From contig NZ_JAMBPR010000028.1 of assembly GCF_024206475.1 (NCBI RefSeq), positions 1-64,000 of the forward strand: a stretch of 64,000 nucleotides of DNA. Reading direction: 5' to 3'. Source of the stretch: Paraburkholderia sp. CNPSo 3274. GTDB lineage: Bacteria > Pseudomonadota > Gammaproteobacteria > Burkholderiales > Burkholderiaceae. The notes under the pieces are model-generated. The model was not told the DNA's origin. It saw nothing but the letters and a program-made list of their open reading frames with translations, and did no database searches. The position numbers and the translations under genes are program-made. Shown piece by piece: positions 25,095 to 34,700 of the stretch (position 1 is the stretch's first letter; every line of letters begins with the position of its first letter).

Positions 25095-27359
25095 TCACGC
25101 CAGATCGAACCTGTCGAGGTTCATGACCTTCACCCACGCGGACACAAAATCGCGCACGAACTTTTCCTGCGCGTCATCGCTTGCGTAGACTTCGCATAGC
25201 GCACGCAATTGCGCGTTCGAACCGAAGACGAGATCGACGCGTGTGCCGGTCCATTTCAGCTCGCCCGTCTTGCGATCACGCCCTTCGAAGACATCCCGCG
25301 CGGGCGAACGTGGGGCCCATTCCGTACTCATGTCGAGCAGATTGCGGAAGAAGTCGTGCGTCAGCGTCTGCGGTCTTAGGGTGAACACACCGTGAGCCGC
25401 CTCTGCCGAATGCACGTTCAGCACACGCAGGCCGCCAATCAGCACGGTCATCTCCGGCGCGCTCAACGTGAGCGATTGCGCCTTGTCGATCAGCAGGTGC
25501 TCGGCCGGCACGCCGCACGTTCCCTTCAGGAAGTTGCGGAACCCGTCGGCAAACGGTTCCAGCGCTCCGAACGCGTGCGCATCGGTTTGTTCCTGCGAGG
25601 CGTCCATGCGGCCCGGCGCGAACGGCACGGTGACATTGTGACCCGCGTCTTGCGCCGCCCTTTCTATGCCCGCGCCGCCCGCCAGCACGATCAGGTCCGC
25701 CAACGATATTTTCTTGCCACCGCGCTGCATATCGTTGAACGCGCGCTGGATGGCTTCGAGCGATTCCAGCACTTGCGCCAGCTGTGCGGGTTGATTCGCG
25801 GCCCAGTCCTTTTGCGGCGTGAGACGTATACGCGCGCCATTGGCGCCACCGCGCTTGTCCGAGCCACGAAATACCGACGCTGACGCCCAGGCCGTCGAAA
25901 CCAGTTGTGAAACAGAAAGTCCCGAGTCCGCTATCTTTTGCTTGAGCACGACGACGTCGCTTTCGTCGACGAGTTCGTGATCGGCGGCCGGAATCGGGTC
26001 CTGCCAGATCAGTTCTTCGGTCGGCACTTCCGGTCCGAGATAGCGCGCACGCGGCCCCATATCGCGATGAGTGAGCTTGAACCAGGCCCGCGCGAACGCA
26101 TCAGCGAATTGATCGGGGTTCTCCATGAAGTGACGCGAAATTTTTTCGTACGCCGGATCGAAACGCAGCGAGAGGTCCGTCGTGAGCAAGGTCGGCAACA
26201 GCTTCTTCGATGGGTCATGCGCATGTGGAATCGTTGCGCTCGCATTCTTCGCAACCCATTGATGCGCGCCAGCCGGGCTCATCGTCAGTTCCCATTCGAA
26301 GCCGAACAGGTTCATGAAGAAGCCCATGCCCCATTGCGTTGGCGTGCCCGTCCACGTGACTTCCAGACCGCTCGTGATCGTATCGGCGGCGTTGCCGGTT
26401 CCGAAGCTGTTCTTCCAGCCCAAGCCCTGATTCTCGAGACTCGCGGCCTCCGGTTCGGGACCGACGTGGCTGGCCGGCCCGGCCCCGTGGGTCTTTCCGA
26501 ACGAGTGGCCGCCTGCGATCAGCGCGACTGTTTCCTCGTCGTTCATCGCCATGCGCGCAAACGTTTCGCGTACATCGTGCGCCGCGGACACCGGGTCGGG
26601 GTTGCCTTCCGGTCCCTCGGGGTTCACATAGATCAGACCCATCTGCACGGCTGCAAGCGGCTCTTCCAGATGCCGCCCGCTCGCCGCGCGGGCCGCTTCC
26701 TCGCCGTGGATCGACGCATCGGCCACGACGACGCCGTCTTTGCTGTCGTCCCGAAGGGCGGCGCCCTTACCGTAGCGCAGGTCCCCACCGAGCCACGTCT
26801 TTTCACTTCCCCAATAAACGTCCTCGTCGGGCTCCCACGTATCCTCGCGGCCGGCGCCATAGCCGAAAGTCTTGAAGCCCATGGTTTCGAGCGCGACGTT
26901 GCCGGTCAGGATCAGTAGATCGGCCCAGGAAATGTTCTGGCCATATTTCTGCTTGACCGGCCAAAGCAGACGTCGCGCCTTGTCGAGGTTCGCGTTGTCC
27001 GGCCAGCTATTGAGCGGAGCGAAACGCTGTTGGCCGCGCCCCGCGCCGCCGCGCCCGTCACCCACGCGGTATGTGCCGGCGCCGTGCCACGCCATGCGCA
27101 TGAAGAACGGACCGTAGTGACCGAAATCGGCGGGCCACCAGTCCTGCGAATCGGTCATGAGCGCAGCGAGGTCTCTTTTCAGCGCAGCGAAGTCGAGTTT
27201 CCCGAAGGCCGCGGCGTAATTGAAATCGGGTCCCAATGGGTTCGACCTGCTCGAGTGTTGGCTCAGTAGATCCAGCCGGAGCCGTTGCGGCCACCATTCG
27301 AGATTGTTTGTCCCGTCTCCCGCCGCATGGCTGAACGGACACGTTTCATCGGTTGACAT
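25095..27359 (-). CDS. katG: Catalase-peroxidase
   Basis: 754 residues, full length for a bifunctional heme catalase-peroxidase. Distal site: FMRMAWHGAGTYR, with the catalytic Arg, Trp and His. The Tyr of the Met-Tyr-Trp cross-link is in GLIYVNPEGPEGNPDP. Proximal heme His: AGGHSFGKTHGAG. The usual second, degenerate peroxidase-like domain fills the C-terminal half (KVMNLDRFDLA end). It removes hydrogen peroxide in the cytoplasm. The start ATG has a strong AAGGAGG site. A small secreted-protein gene lies upstream on the same strand. No OxyR gene or clear OxyR site was recognized next to it. Confidence 0.97.
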   Translation of the reverse strand: MSTDETCPFSHAAGDGTNNLEWWPQRLRLDLLSQHSSRSNPLGPDFNYAAAFGKLDFAALKRDLAALMTDSQDWWPADFGHYGPFFMRMAWHGAGTYRVGDGRGGAGRGQQRFAPLNSWPDNANLDKARRLLWPVKQKYGQNISWADLLILTGNVALETMGFKTFGYGAGREDTWEPDEDVYWGSEKTWLGGDLRYGKGAALRDDSKDGVVVADASIHGEEAARAASGRHLEEPLAAVQMGLIYVNPEGPEGNPDPVSAAHDVRETFARMAMNDEETVALIAGGHSFGKTHGAGPASHVGPEPEAASLENQGLGWKNSFGTGNAADTITSGLEVTWTGTPTQWGMGFFMNLFGFEWELTMSPAGAHQWVAKNASATIPHAHDPSKKLLPTLLTTDLSLRFDPAYEKISRHFMENPDQFADAFARAWFKLTHRDMGPRARYLGPEVPTEELIWQDPIPAADHELVDESDVVVLKQKIADSGLSVSQLVSTAWASASVFRGSDKRGGANGARIRLTPQKDWAANQPAQLAQVLESLEAIQRAFNDMQRGGKKISLADLIVLAGGAGIERAAQDAGHNVTVPFAPGRMDASQEQTDAHAFGALEPFADGFRNFLKGTCGVPAEHLLIDKAQSLTLSAPEMTVLIGGLRVLNVHSAEAAHGVFTLRPQTLTHDFFRNLLDMSTEWAPRSPARDVFEGRDRKTGELKWTGTRVDLVFGSNAQLRALCEVYASDDAQEKFVRDFVSAWVKVMNLDRFDLA

Positions 27360-27412
27360 GCGCTACCTCCTTGCGGGTATCGATCGATGCGCCGATTTTC
27401 CGGCGACATAGC

Positions 27413-27682
27413 CTATTTGCTGCGAATCGCTTCGACGAGACATCGCCATTGTCCCGACTCCTTCGGGTCGCTCTCGTGCCTGCATTGACAGGCGCCGACG
27501 CTCTGTAATCGCCCGTGGGCTCGCTCATCCGTTGCAGATTCGGCGTCTTTCCTGGCCGTGGAACACGCCTCGATCCGGCTCGCACCGAGCGCCTCATAGC
27601 TCTTCACGGAATAAGCTCGAACCGGTGCTGCGGCGCATGCAAGCGTCACGCTCACGGCCACAACGGAACATCGCAACTTCAT
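27413..27682 (-). CDS. Small secreted Cys-containing protein (89 aa)
   Basis: The start is ATG at 27682, with GGAG upstream, inside a longer open frame. Residues 1-23 are a Sec signal peptide: MKLRCSVVAVSVTLACAAAP, then VRA. The mature part of about 66 residues has four Cys (EACSTAR, GACQCRHE, QWRCLVE), enough for two disulfides, and is mostly polar. It lies 53 bases upstream of katG on the same strand and could share its transcript. No family is recognized. A periplasmic role is expected from the leader; nothing more can be claimed. Confidence 0.6.
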   Translation of the reverse strand: MKLRCSVVAVSVTLACAAAPVRAYSVKSYEALGASRIEACSTARKDAESATDERAHGRLQSVGACQCRHESDPKESGQWRCLVEAIRSK

Positions 27683-27874
27683 GTCGGCTCTCCAGTCTGA
27701 GATTCCGGAAAGTGTGGGCTGTCCCGTGGAATCTAAAGCAGTTGGCGCAATACCCCTTGCGCACAGTTCGAATCGGCAAGTCATGCAGATCGATAACATC
27801 GCCACGCCCGCTCAACGGCGAAACGCGGATCGGACTAGACTGCGGGAATGGACCATGAACCACAGGAGAGCGTC

Positions 27875-28510
27875 ATGAAGGTCTTGCTTATCGGCGCGAG
27901 CGGGCGCACAGGCCGGTCCGTCGCGCATAAACTGCACGCTGCGGCCATGCCTTTTCGTGCACTGATACGCAACGCTGCAAAAGCCGACGAATTCCACCGC
28001 CTCGGCGCGGATACGGCGATCGCGGACCTTGCGAGCGACTTCTCGCATGCTTTCGAGGGGATAGACGCCGTTGTCTATGCCGCCGGTTCCGCCGAAACAG
28101 AAGGCGCGGATCAAGAGCGCCTGATAGACCGCGACGCGGTCATTCACGCGGCGAACTACGCGAAGCAGCGAGGCGTGGATCGCTTTCTCGTCATCAGCGC
28201 ATTGCTGGCGTTCGATCCAGAGCGCGCGCCGGATGCGCTGCGCCATTACGCCGAAATGAAGCAGGCGTCCGACAACTACGTGATTGCCAGCGCCCTGAAG
28301 TACGTCGTATTGCGACCCGGCCAATTGAGCGTGGAGCCTGGCGTCGGAACGATCCAGATCGTATCGGGCGTGTCGTCTTCGCACGCCCCGGTGGCGCGCG
28401 AGGACGTTGCCGAGGTCGTCATCGAAGCGCTCAAAGCGGGCCTGTCGCGCAAGGTCATCGGCTTCGCGGGCGGCAAGGATCCTATCGCCGTCGCACTCGC
28501 CACTGTTTGA
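27875..28510 (+). CDS. NAD(P)-binding (NmrA/atypical SDR) protein
   Basis: 211 residues from the ATG at 27875 (AGGAG site; a longer in-frame start at 27848 has none). The N-terminal Rossmann motif is MKVLLIGASGRTGRSVAHKL, with GASGRTG as glycine loop. There is an acidic turn at IADLASDF and the segment AVVYAAGS. The remainder matches atypical SDRs of the YwnB/NmrA-like group (HYAEMKQASDNYVIASALKY, VVLRPGQLSVEPG). These proteins bind NAD(P) and often act as redox sensors or isomerase/reductases; the active-site YxxxK is replaced by HYAEMK. It stands divergent from the katG-side genes and ahead of a DJ-1-like gene on the same strand (121 bases gap). Confidence 0.82.
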   Translation: MKVLLIGASGRTGRSVAHKLHAAAMPFRALIRNAAKADEFHRLGADTAIADLASDFSHAFEGIDAVVYAAGSAETEGADQERLIDRDAVIHAANYAKQRGVDRFLVISALLAFDPERAPDALRHYAEMKQASDNYVIASALKYVVLRPGQLSVEPGVGTIQIVSGVSSSHAPVAREDVAEVVIEALKAGLSRKVIGFAGGKDPIAVALATV

Positions 28511-28631
28511 CGCCTCTAGTGCAAAAGCGAAATAACTCCTCGTTTTCCGGAAGCAGCGATAGGCGATCCTAAGTAACAATGAGACTTCGTCGATGTCCCC
28601 TCAGCGCCCAACACCGGGCAAGGAGAAAGTC

Positions 28632-29321
28632 ATGAAGATTCTGGTAGTCCTGACGTCACACGACCAACTGGGCAATACGGGCCGCAAGACGGGCTTCTGG
28701 CTGGAGGAACTGGCCGCGCCCTACTACGTGTTCAAGGACGCGAACGTGGAAATGACGCTGGCGTCGCCCAAAGGCGGCGCGGCGCCGCTCGATCCAAAGA
28801 GCAACGAACCGGCGAACCAGACCGACATGACTCGCCGCTTCGAGGCCGACGCCAGTGCGAAAGCGGCGCTCGCAAGCACCGCGAAACTCAAGGATATTGC
28901 CCACGACGCGTTCGACGCCGTTTTTTACCCAGGTGGCCACGGTCCGATGTGGGATCTCGCCGAAGACCCGGATTCGATTTCGCTCATCGAGCGCACGATC
29001 GGCGCAGGAAAGCCCGTCGCGCTCGTATGTCATGCGCCCGGTGTGCTGCGTCACGTAAAAGGAGCGGACGGCGAACCGATGGTCAAAGGCAAGCCGGTGA
29101 CAGGCTTTTCCAATTCCGAGGAAGCCGCGGTCGGCTTGACACATGTCGTGCCATTTCTCGTGGAGGACGAACTCAAGGCAAAAGGCGGCAATTATTCGAG
29201 CGTCGCAGACTGGCAGCCATACGTTCTCGAAGCCGGGCTGCTCATCACGGGGCAAAATCCGGCATCTTCGGGGCCAGGCGCTCATGCCTTGCTGAAGAAA
29301 TTGGACAGCTTGAACAAATAG
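28632..29321 (+). CDS. DJ-1/PfpI-family class I glutamine amidotransferase-like protein
   Basis: 229 residues from the ATG at 28632 with AAGGAG. This is the Hsp31/HchA-like branch of the DJ-1/PfpI superfamily: GRKTGFWLEELAAPYYVFKD, PGGHGPMWDLAED (elbow before the catalytic acid), and nucleophile Cys in ALVCHAPGVLRHVK. Members act as glyoxalase III or protein/nucleotide deglycases and as stress chaperones. The N-terminal pattern with TSHDQLGNTGRKTG fits the group annotated as type 1 glutamine amidotransferase domain-containing protein. The setting between katG and a catalase-like peroxidase supports a carbonyl/oxidative stress role. Confidence 0.87.
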   Translation: MKILVVLTSHDQLGNTGRKTGFWLEELAAPYYVFKDANVEMTLASPKGGAAPLDPKSNEPANQTDMTRRFEADASAKAALASTAKLKDIAHDAFDAVFYPGGHGPMWDLAEDPDSISLIERTIGAGKPVALVCHAPGVLRHVKGADGEPMVKGKPVTGFSNSEEAAVGLTHVVPFLVEDELKAKGGNYSSVADWQPYVLEAGLLITGQNPASSGPGAHALLKKLDSLNK

Positions 29322-29336
29322 GCCCAGCAAAACAGA

Positions 29337-29389
29337 CTGGTTCGAAAAGCCCACGGCCGCCTGGCGAAGCCGAGGGCGATTCGAACCAG
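29337..29389. terminator. Long-spaced inverted repeat between convergent genes
   Basis: CTGGTTCGAA (29337-29346) is complementary to TTCGAACCAG (29380-29389), with 33 bases between that can fold further. It sits 15 bases after the DJ-1-like stop, with the BON-protein gene converging from the right. A bidirectional terminator is the simplest reading. The TTCGAA core resembles a tRNA T-loop, but no tRNA can be folded here. Confidence 0.4.
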
Positions 29390-29493
29390 ACGATCGATGC
29401 CAGCACGATGCGCGCGGGCCAGCACGGCGCACCGGCTCATCGTGAGGCTACGTGGAAATCCAGCGCCTTGTTTCGGCCCGCGGCACGTATGCC

Positions 29494-29871
29494 TCAATTA
29501 CCTTCCTCGTGCAAACTGAGCTTGCTCGTGACTCCCGTGACCCCCGAAACCTGACGCGCTGCATCGATCGCGGTTCGCTCCTGGGTCGGATCGTTGATCA
29601 GCCCGACGAGAACCACCCGGCCCGTTCCTGCATTGGCAAAAACGACGATGTCAGCTTCGCCAAGGGCGCGGTCCTTATAGATGGCGCGCTGAACGGTGCG
29701 TGCGAACTGACGATTCGCCTCACGTGCGGATGATTTGCTTGACGCCTTCTGAACAGCATCGCCATTTGCCTCGGCTCCCACCATACCCGACGACTCGACC
29801 GTGTTCTGCGCAAAAACCAGCGACGAAAACAGCAGTGCAAGACACCCCGTCATTACCTTTTGAATCTTCAT
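29494..29871 (-). CDS. BON-domain periplasmic protein
   Basis: 125 residues from the ATG at 29871, chosen for its GGAGG site; the open frame extends further upstream without a signal. Residues 1-22 (MKIQKVMTGCLALLFSSLVF plus AQ) are a Sec signal peptide. The mature protein has one BON domain: RTVQRAIYKDRALGEADIVV, FANAGTGRVVLVGLINDP, QERTAIDAARQVSGVTGVTS. BON proteins such as OsmY bind phospholipid or support the envelope under osmotic or other stress. It stands alone, convergent with the DJ-1-like gene. Confidence 0.85.
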   Translation of the reverse strand: MKIQKVMTGCLALLFSSLVFAQNTVESSGMVGAEANGDAVQKASSKSSAREANRQFARTVQRAIYKDRALGEADIVVFANAGTGRVVLVGLINDPTQERTAIDAARQVSGVTGVTSKLSLHEEGN

Positions 29872-30109
29872 CGTGGCACCTCCATGGTTTGGCGAAACGA
29901 AATCCAGATGAATCCGCGTTGATACTACGCCGCACGCCATCGAGGTTCTTTCGAAAACATACGATGAATTTCGGGGATGAACGGTAATTTGCCGAATTTC
30001 CCTTTTCGCACGCTTTGCGCAGACACACTGAGAGCGGCGCAGTTTCGAAGAAGCGCATAATCTGCGAGCAGACATTACCATCCAGCGGTTGGTCGATCGG
30101 GAGAGCCAG

Positions 30110-31171
30110 ATGGACACCAAGCCGAATACCGCGCGCTCAGAGACACGTTCGCTCGTCATCATCGTGCTTGCCGTTGTGGTGATCGTCATAGCGTTTTGCT
30201 TCACCGCGGGCTGGCTTTCTCCCGGCCGGCTGACGCCCGCGAAACTCATCGACGCGCTCGCGCCGCCCGGCGGACCTGCGCCCGGATTCCGGCGAAATCA
30301 CGCCAAGGGGATTTGCTTCACAGGTGTTTTCGAATCCAGTGGCGCGGCGGCATCCCTTTCGAAGGCGCCAATGTTCGTTTCCGGCACCTATCCCGTGACC
30401 GGGCGCTTCAATCTCGGCTCCCCCGATCCCAAGGCGGCGGATGCGGCGGTTCGCGTGCGCGGACTCGGCCTGCGCGTCGTCACACCTGACGGCAGCGAGT
30501 GGCGCTCGGCGATGATCGATGCCCCATTCTTCGCCGTGTCGACGCCCGAGGCGTTCTACGCGCTGCTGCAGGCGTTGGGGCGCAAGGACGACCCTGACGC
30601 GATGAAGCAGTTCATTGCGGCTCACCCGGAGTTCGCCGCTTTCGGTGCGTGGGTCACGAAAACGCCGATGACGTCCTCCTTTGCCGAAGAGCAGTTCAAC
30701 AGCCTCGACAGCTTTGTTTTTACCAATACGGCGGGGCAGGACAGCACGGTGCGGTGGTCCTTCGTGCCTTCTGCGAAGCCTGAATTGCTCTCTGCCGAAC
30801 AGTTGAAACAGCGGGGGCCCAATTTTCTCGACGCGGATATCGTCCAGCGCGTAGCCGACGCGCCGCAACGATGGACGATGATTGTCACCGTCGCCAATCC
30901 CGGCGACCCGAGCGCCGACCCGAGCAAGGCATGGCCCGACGATCGCCGCAAGATTTCAGCCGGCACACTGGTCGTGCAGGCGATCGAGCCGGAAGCCGAT
31001 GGCCCGTGCCGTGATCTCAACTTCGACCCTACGGTGCTTCCGCCCGGCATGCATGTTTCAGACGATCCGTTCCCTGCGGCACGCTCAGCCGCTTATTCCG
31101 TGTCGTTCAACAGAAGGACCGCTGAAGCCAGCGATTATCCCCATACCGCCGCGGCAGGAGTTGCGCAATGA
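30110..31171 (+). CDS. Membrane-anchored catalase-related peroxidase (SrpA-like)
   Basis: 353 residues from the ATG at 30110 (GGGAG site). One N-terminal transmembrane segment, LVIIVLAVVVIVIAFCFTAG, anchors the domain outside the cytoplasm. The catalase core is the short form: distal His in RRNHAKGICFTGVFESSGAA, VSGTYPVTGRFNLGSPDPKA, LRVVTPDGSEWRSAMIDAPF, and the C-terminal heme-side segment NFDPTVLPPGMHVSDDPFPA with RSAAYSVSFNRR. Such catalase-like peroxidases are about 300-350 residues and usually reduce peroxides with an electron donor instead of dismutating them. Its stop overlaps the start of a cytochrome b561 gene (ATGA), which would be the donor from the quinol pool. Confidence 0.9.
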   Translation: MDTKPNTARSETRSLVIIVLAVVVIVIAFCFTAGWLSPGRLTPAKLIDALAPPGGPAPGFRRNHAKGICFTGVFESSGAAASLSKAPMFVSGTYPVTGRFNLGSPDPKAADAAVRVRGLGLRVVTPDGSEWRSAMIDAPFFAVSTPEAFYALLQALGRKDDPDAMKQFIAAHPEFAAFGAWVTKTPMTSSFAEEQFNSLDSFVFTNTAGQDSTVRWSFVPSAKPELLSAEQLKQRGPNFLDADIVQRVADAPQRWTMIVTVANPGDPSADPSKAWPDDRRKISAGTLVVQAIEPEADGPCRDLNFDPTVLPPGMHVSDDPFPAARSAAYSVSFNRRTAEASDYPHTAAAGVAQ

Positions 31172-31764
31172 ACCCGACCGGCCAACGCTTCTCGCCGCTA
31201 CAGCGCCTTCTCCACTGGCTCATGGCGCTTGCCATTCTCACCATGCTGTTCATCGGCGTGGGTATGGTGTCCACCATTCGCCCCGCTCATCTCACGCTGC
31301 TTTCCATACACAAGCCGCTCGGCATATTGATTCTCGTGCTCGCATTGATTCGGCTCGCGGTAAGACTTGTAAAAGGCGCGCCGCCGTTGCCCGCCGAAAT
31401 GCCGCCTGTCATGAAGCTCGCCGCGCATCTCTCGCATCTTGCCTTCTATCTTCTGATGATCGCGTTGCCGCTGCTTGGCTGGAGCATGCTCTCGGCCGGA
31501 GACTATCCGGTGGTGGTTGCCGGCGTGCGCTTGCCCGCCATCGCGCCGCACAGCGACGCATTGCACACGTTATTCTGGAATTCGCACAAACTCCTCGCGC
31601 TACTTTTCTTTTTCCTTATCGTCGCTCATCTCGCTGCCGCGCTTTTGCACGCGCTGATCCGGCGCGACGGTGTCTTTGAAGCCATGGCGCCGTGGGGTGA
31701 TACCGTTTCTGGCATGCCAGCCGATAATGGCCTCGTTGCTGGCAAGACCCCCGGCCGCAACTAG
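31168..31764 (+). CDS. Cytochrome b561-type membrane protein
   Basis: 198 residues with four transmembrane helices. Heme-ligand His candidates sit in LQRLLHWLMALAILTMLFIG, LLSIHKPLGILILVLALIRL, HLSHLAFYLLMIALPLLGWS and NSHKLLALLFFFLIVAHLAA. This is the di-heme YodB/CybB family that oxidizes quinol and passes electrons to periplasmic partners. It overlaps the peroxidase gene by four bases (ATGA), so the two are translationally coupled, and the pair is a known arrangement for catalase-like peroxidases. The gene ends 31 bases from the convergent giant sensor gene. Confidence 0.9.
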   Translation: MNPTGQRFSPLQRLLHWLMALAILTMLFIGVGMVSTIRPAHLTLLSIHKPLGILILVLALIRLAVRLVKGAPPLPAEMPPVMKLAAHLSHLAFYLLMIALPLLGWSMLSAGDYPVVVAGVRLPAIAPHSDALHTLFWNSHKLLALLFFFLIVAHLAAALLHALIRRDGVFEAMAPWGDTVSGMPADNGLVAGKTPGRN

Positions 31765-31795
31765 TTCACAGCGGCATACCGACACGCCCGGGGCA

Positions 31796-34700
31796 TCACT
31801 GCGCTCCGTAATCGACGCCAGGCAATTCGAACTCGAATACGGCACCCGTCGGCACGTTCGCATGAACCTGGAACGTGCCTCCGTGCGCCTCGACGATGGA
31901 TCGGCAGATCGACAGGCCCATCCCCATGCCGGAAGCCTTCGTGGTGAAGAACGGTTCGAACAGACGTTCGGCATCAGCTTCGCTGATGCCCGGTCCCGTA
32001 TCGCTTACCGATATCCGTACGGCGTTTGCGTCGTCGACGCGCGTTGCGATCGTCAGTTGCCGCATGCTGTCGACGCAATCGCTCATTGCCTCGACCGCGT
32101 TGATGACCAGGTTCATGACGACCTGTTGAAACTGGACGCGGTCACCCTCCACCACCGGCAAATCCGCATCCAGGTGTTCGCGCAACGAAACATGGTGTTT
32201 CGACGCCTCGCCGCGCGTTAGCACGATGACCTCGCGAATCGCATCGTTGACCAGAAATAGCTCCTGCTTCGCCAGTTGCTTTTTGACGAGCGCTCTTATC
32301 CGTCGAATCACGTCATTTGCGCGCGTGCCGTTCTTTACGACGCGCGCGATAGCCGCGCGCACCTCACCCAGATTGGGCGGGCTTGCGTCCAGCCAGTGCG
32401 TGGCGGCTTGGGCATTGAACACCGCCGACGCGATAGGCTGCGTGATCTCATGACTGATCGAAGCGGTGAGATGCCCCAGAGAAGCAACACGGTTCGCATG
32501 GGTCAGTTCCATTTCGATTTCGTGGGAGCGCTGCTCATGGCTCCTTGCGTCCGCCTCGGCGCGTTTTCGCTCCGTGAGGTCGACGACGAACGCCACCACC
32601 TGCTCTGGTGAACTGCTAAACAACGCTGCACCCAGCAGCACTGCGACGCGGCTTCCGTCGGCGCGGATATACTCCTTTTCAATCGGCGGCAACACACCCT
32701 TCTTTCTCAATTCGGCAATGGCCACCAGATCCTGCTCGTGCCACTCGTCGGGGGTAATCCGCGTGCAGTCTACGAGACCGGCGGCAAGATCGTCCTTGCT
32801 GTAACCGATCATGCGCAGAAACGCGTCGTTCGCTTCGTAAATCGGGCCGACGAAATCCCAGATGAAGACGCCCACGATATTCGCATCGACAAGACGACGA
32901 ATTCTCGCCTCGCGTTCCGCGAGATCGCGATACAGGCGGGAATTCTCGAACGAAATCGCAGCCTGGGAAGCCAGGAGCTTCAGCACAGCCACCCGGCTCG
33001 CGGTAAACACGCTGGGGGCGAGATTGTTTTCAAGGTAGAGCAAGGCAATCGGTTTGCCTTGGTGCAGCAAAGGCATGCACGCAACCGAGTGCGTATGGCG
33101 TTCCAGAAAATATCGATCCGATGAAAAGTCGTGGCGGGCGCTCGCGTCGTGAATGATGACGTTATCGCGCGTCCTGGTCACATATTGAAATATCGATACG
33201 GGCAAGCTCCCGCTCTCCACGGTCGATTTATCCAGACTGACCGCGATCACCCCGTCGCCTGTCGTTGCTTCGGCTTCGATGTGAAAAGCGGCGTCGCTTA
33301 CGACGATCAACAGTCCGCGGTCTGCGCCCGCATGCTCGACGGCGGTGCGCATCACCGTCTGAATCAGATTGTCGAGCACGATCTCGCTCGAAATAGCTTT
33401 CGAGACCCTGATCACCGTGGCGAGATCGAGATGCTCGACAGACGCTTCCATGCTGCTGACCACGGAATAAGCCTGATTGGGTTGCTCGATTTGCGGATTC
33501 AAAGCGTCGAGTTGCCGAACCTTGCCTTTCGCGCCCCATCGCGCGAACGCTTGCCGCGCATTCCTGAGGTACATATCGGCAATTTCCGCAAGCCCGCGCG
33601 CGGCGTAGAAGCGCGCGGCCGCCTGACACGCCACCGCTTCGTTATGGACGAAGCCGTTCTCGCGCGCAGAGCGGATCGCGAGATCGTATAGCTGCTCCGC
33701 TTGCGCAATGTCAGCACGAATGCGCGCCATTTCCGCACCCGCAAGCGCCGCGCGGTTCACGAAATTCTGCGGGCAATGCAAGGCCCATTTCTCGAGATGT
33801 GCCAAATGAATACGGATCGAATCGACATGCGCCTGCCGGTCCGACGTGCCCGCTTCGTTCCAGCAGGCCGCATGACTGAGCGCGCCGTAGAAGTGAAACT
33901 CTGCCGTTTCGAACTGCGAGGTCGCGACCCACAACACTTTTTCGGCGTTGTGTTCCGCATCGAGCGCCTCGACAAATTCGTCGGCGATATATCTCGCCTG
34001 CAATTTGCGCGTCCAGTAGTCGAACGCAGGGAGCGCCAAGGTCGGGGAACTGTGCAAATGGTTTTCGAATTCCGCCTCGTCGAATTGCGCGTCATCGAAC
34101 GAGCCAAGGCGTTCAGTCTCCCCACGCAGTGTTCTGACGAGACCCCGATACGTTACGAGCATGTCAGTGACGAGCTGAAACCGGACGCGTTCGGAAATCG
34201 CCACCGCTCTGTCGACTTCGCCCTGCACGTCTTCGAGATTGTCCCCGACCGAAACGAGATTTTGCGTCAGATCGCAAAGGATATACAGCGTATAAGTCAG
34301 GTCTCCGCTTTCGTTCGCCATCTCGAGCGCCCGGCGTATCGGCTCGCGTCCTTCGAGGACGTGACGCGCCCAGGGCACCACGATATTGCCGAACGAGGTA
34401 TAGGTTCGGGCTCTGTACTTCGTGAGGTGCTTCTTCTCCACCAGATCGAGGCCGAGACGACCAAAGCGATAGCCGGCCTCGTATTGATCGAAAACCGGCC
34501 CGGCATACGTCGCGAGCCACACGTATGCATAGCAGGACGCGTCGCTATTGCCGTATTCCAGGCTCAGGTTGACCATCCGGCACAGTACCAGCGCGCAGAG
34601 ATGCTGATCGGTGAAGAACGCCGGTGTCACGATTTCCGTCAACACGTCGAGCGTATCCTGCACTTCGGGATCGTCGAGCAATGGCAAATCGATCAGGTCC

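Noticed and set aside
29337..29389. tRNA-like GGTTCGAA segment
   Set aside because: No acceptor stem, anticodon arm or CCA end can be built; it is one arm of an inverted repeat.
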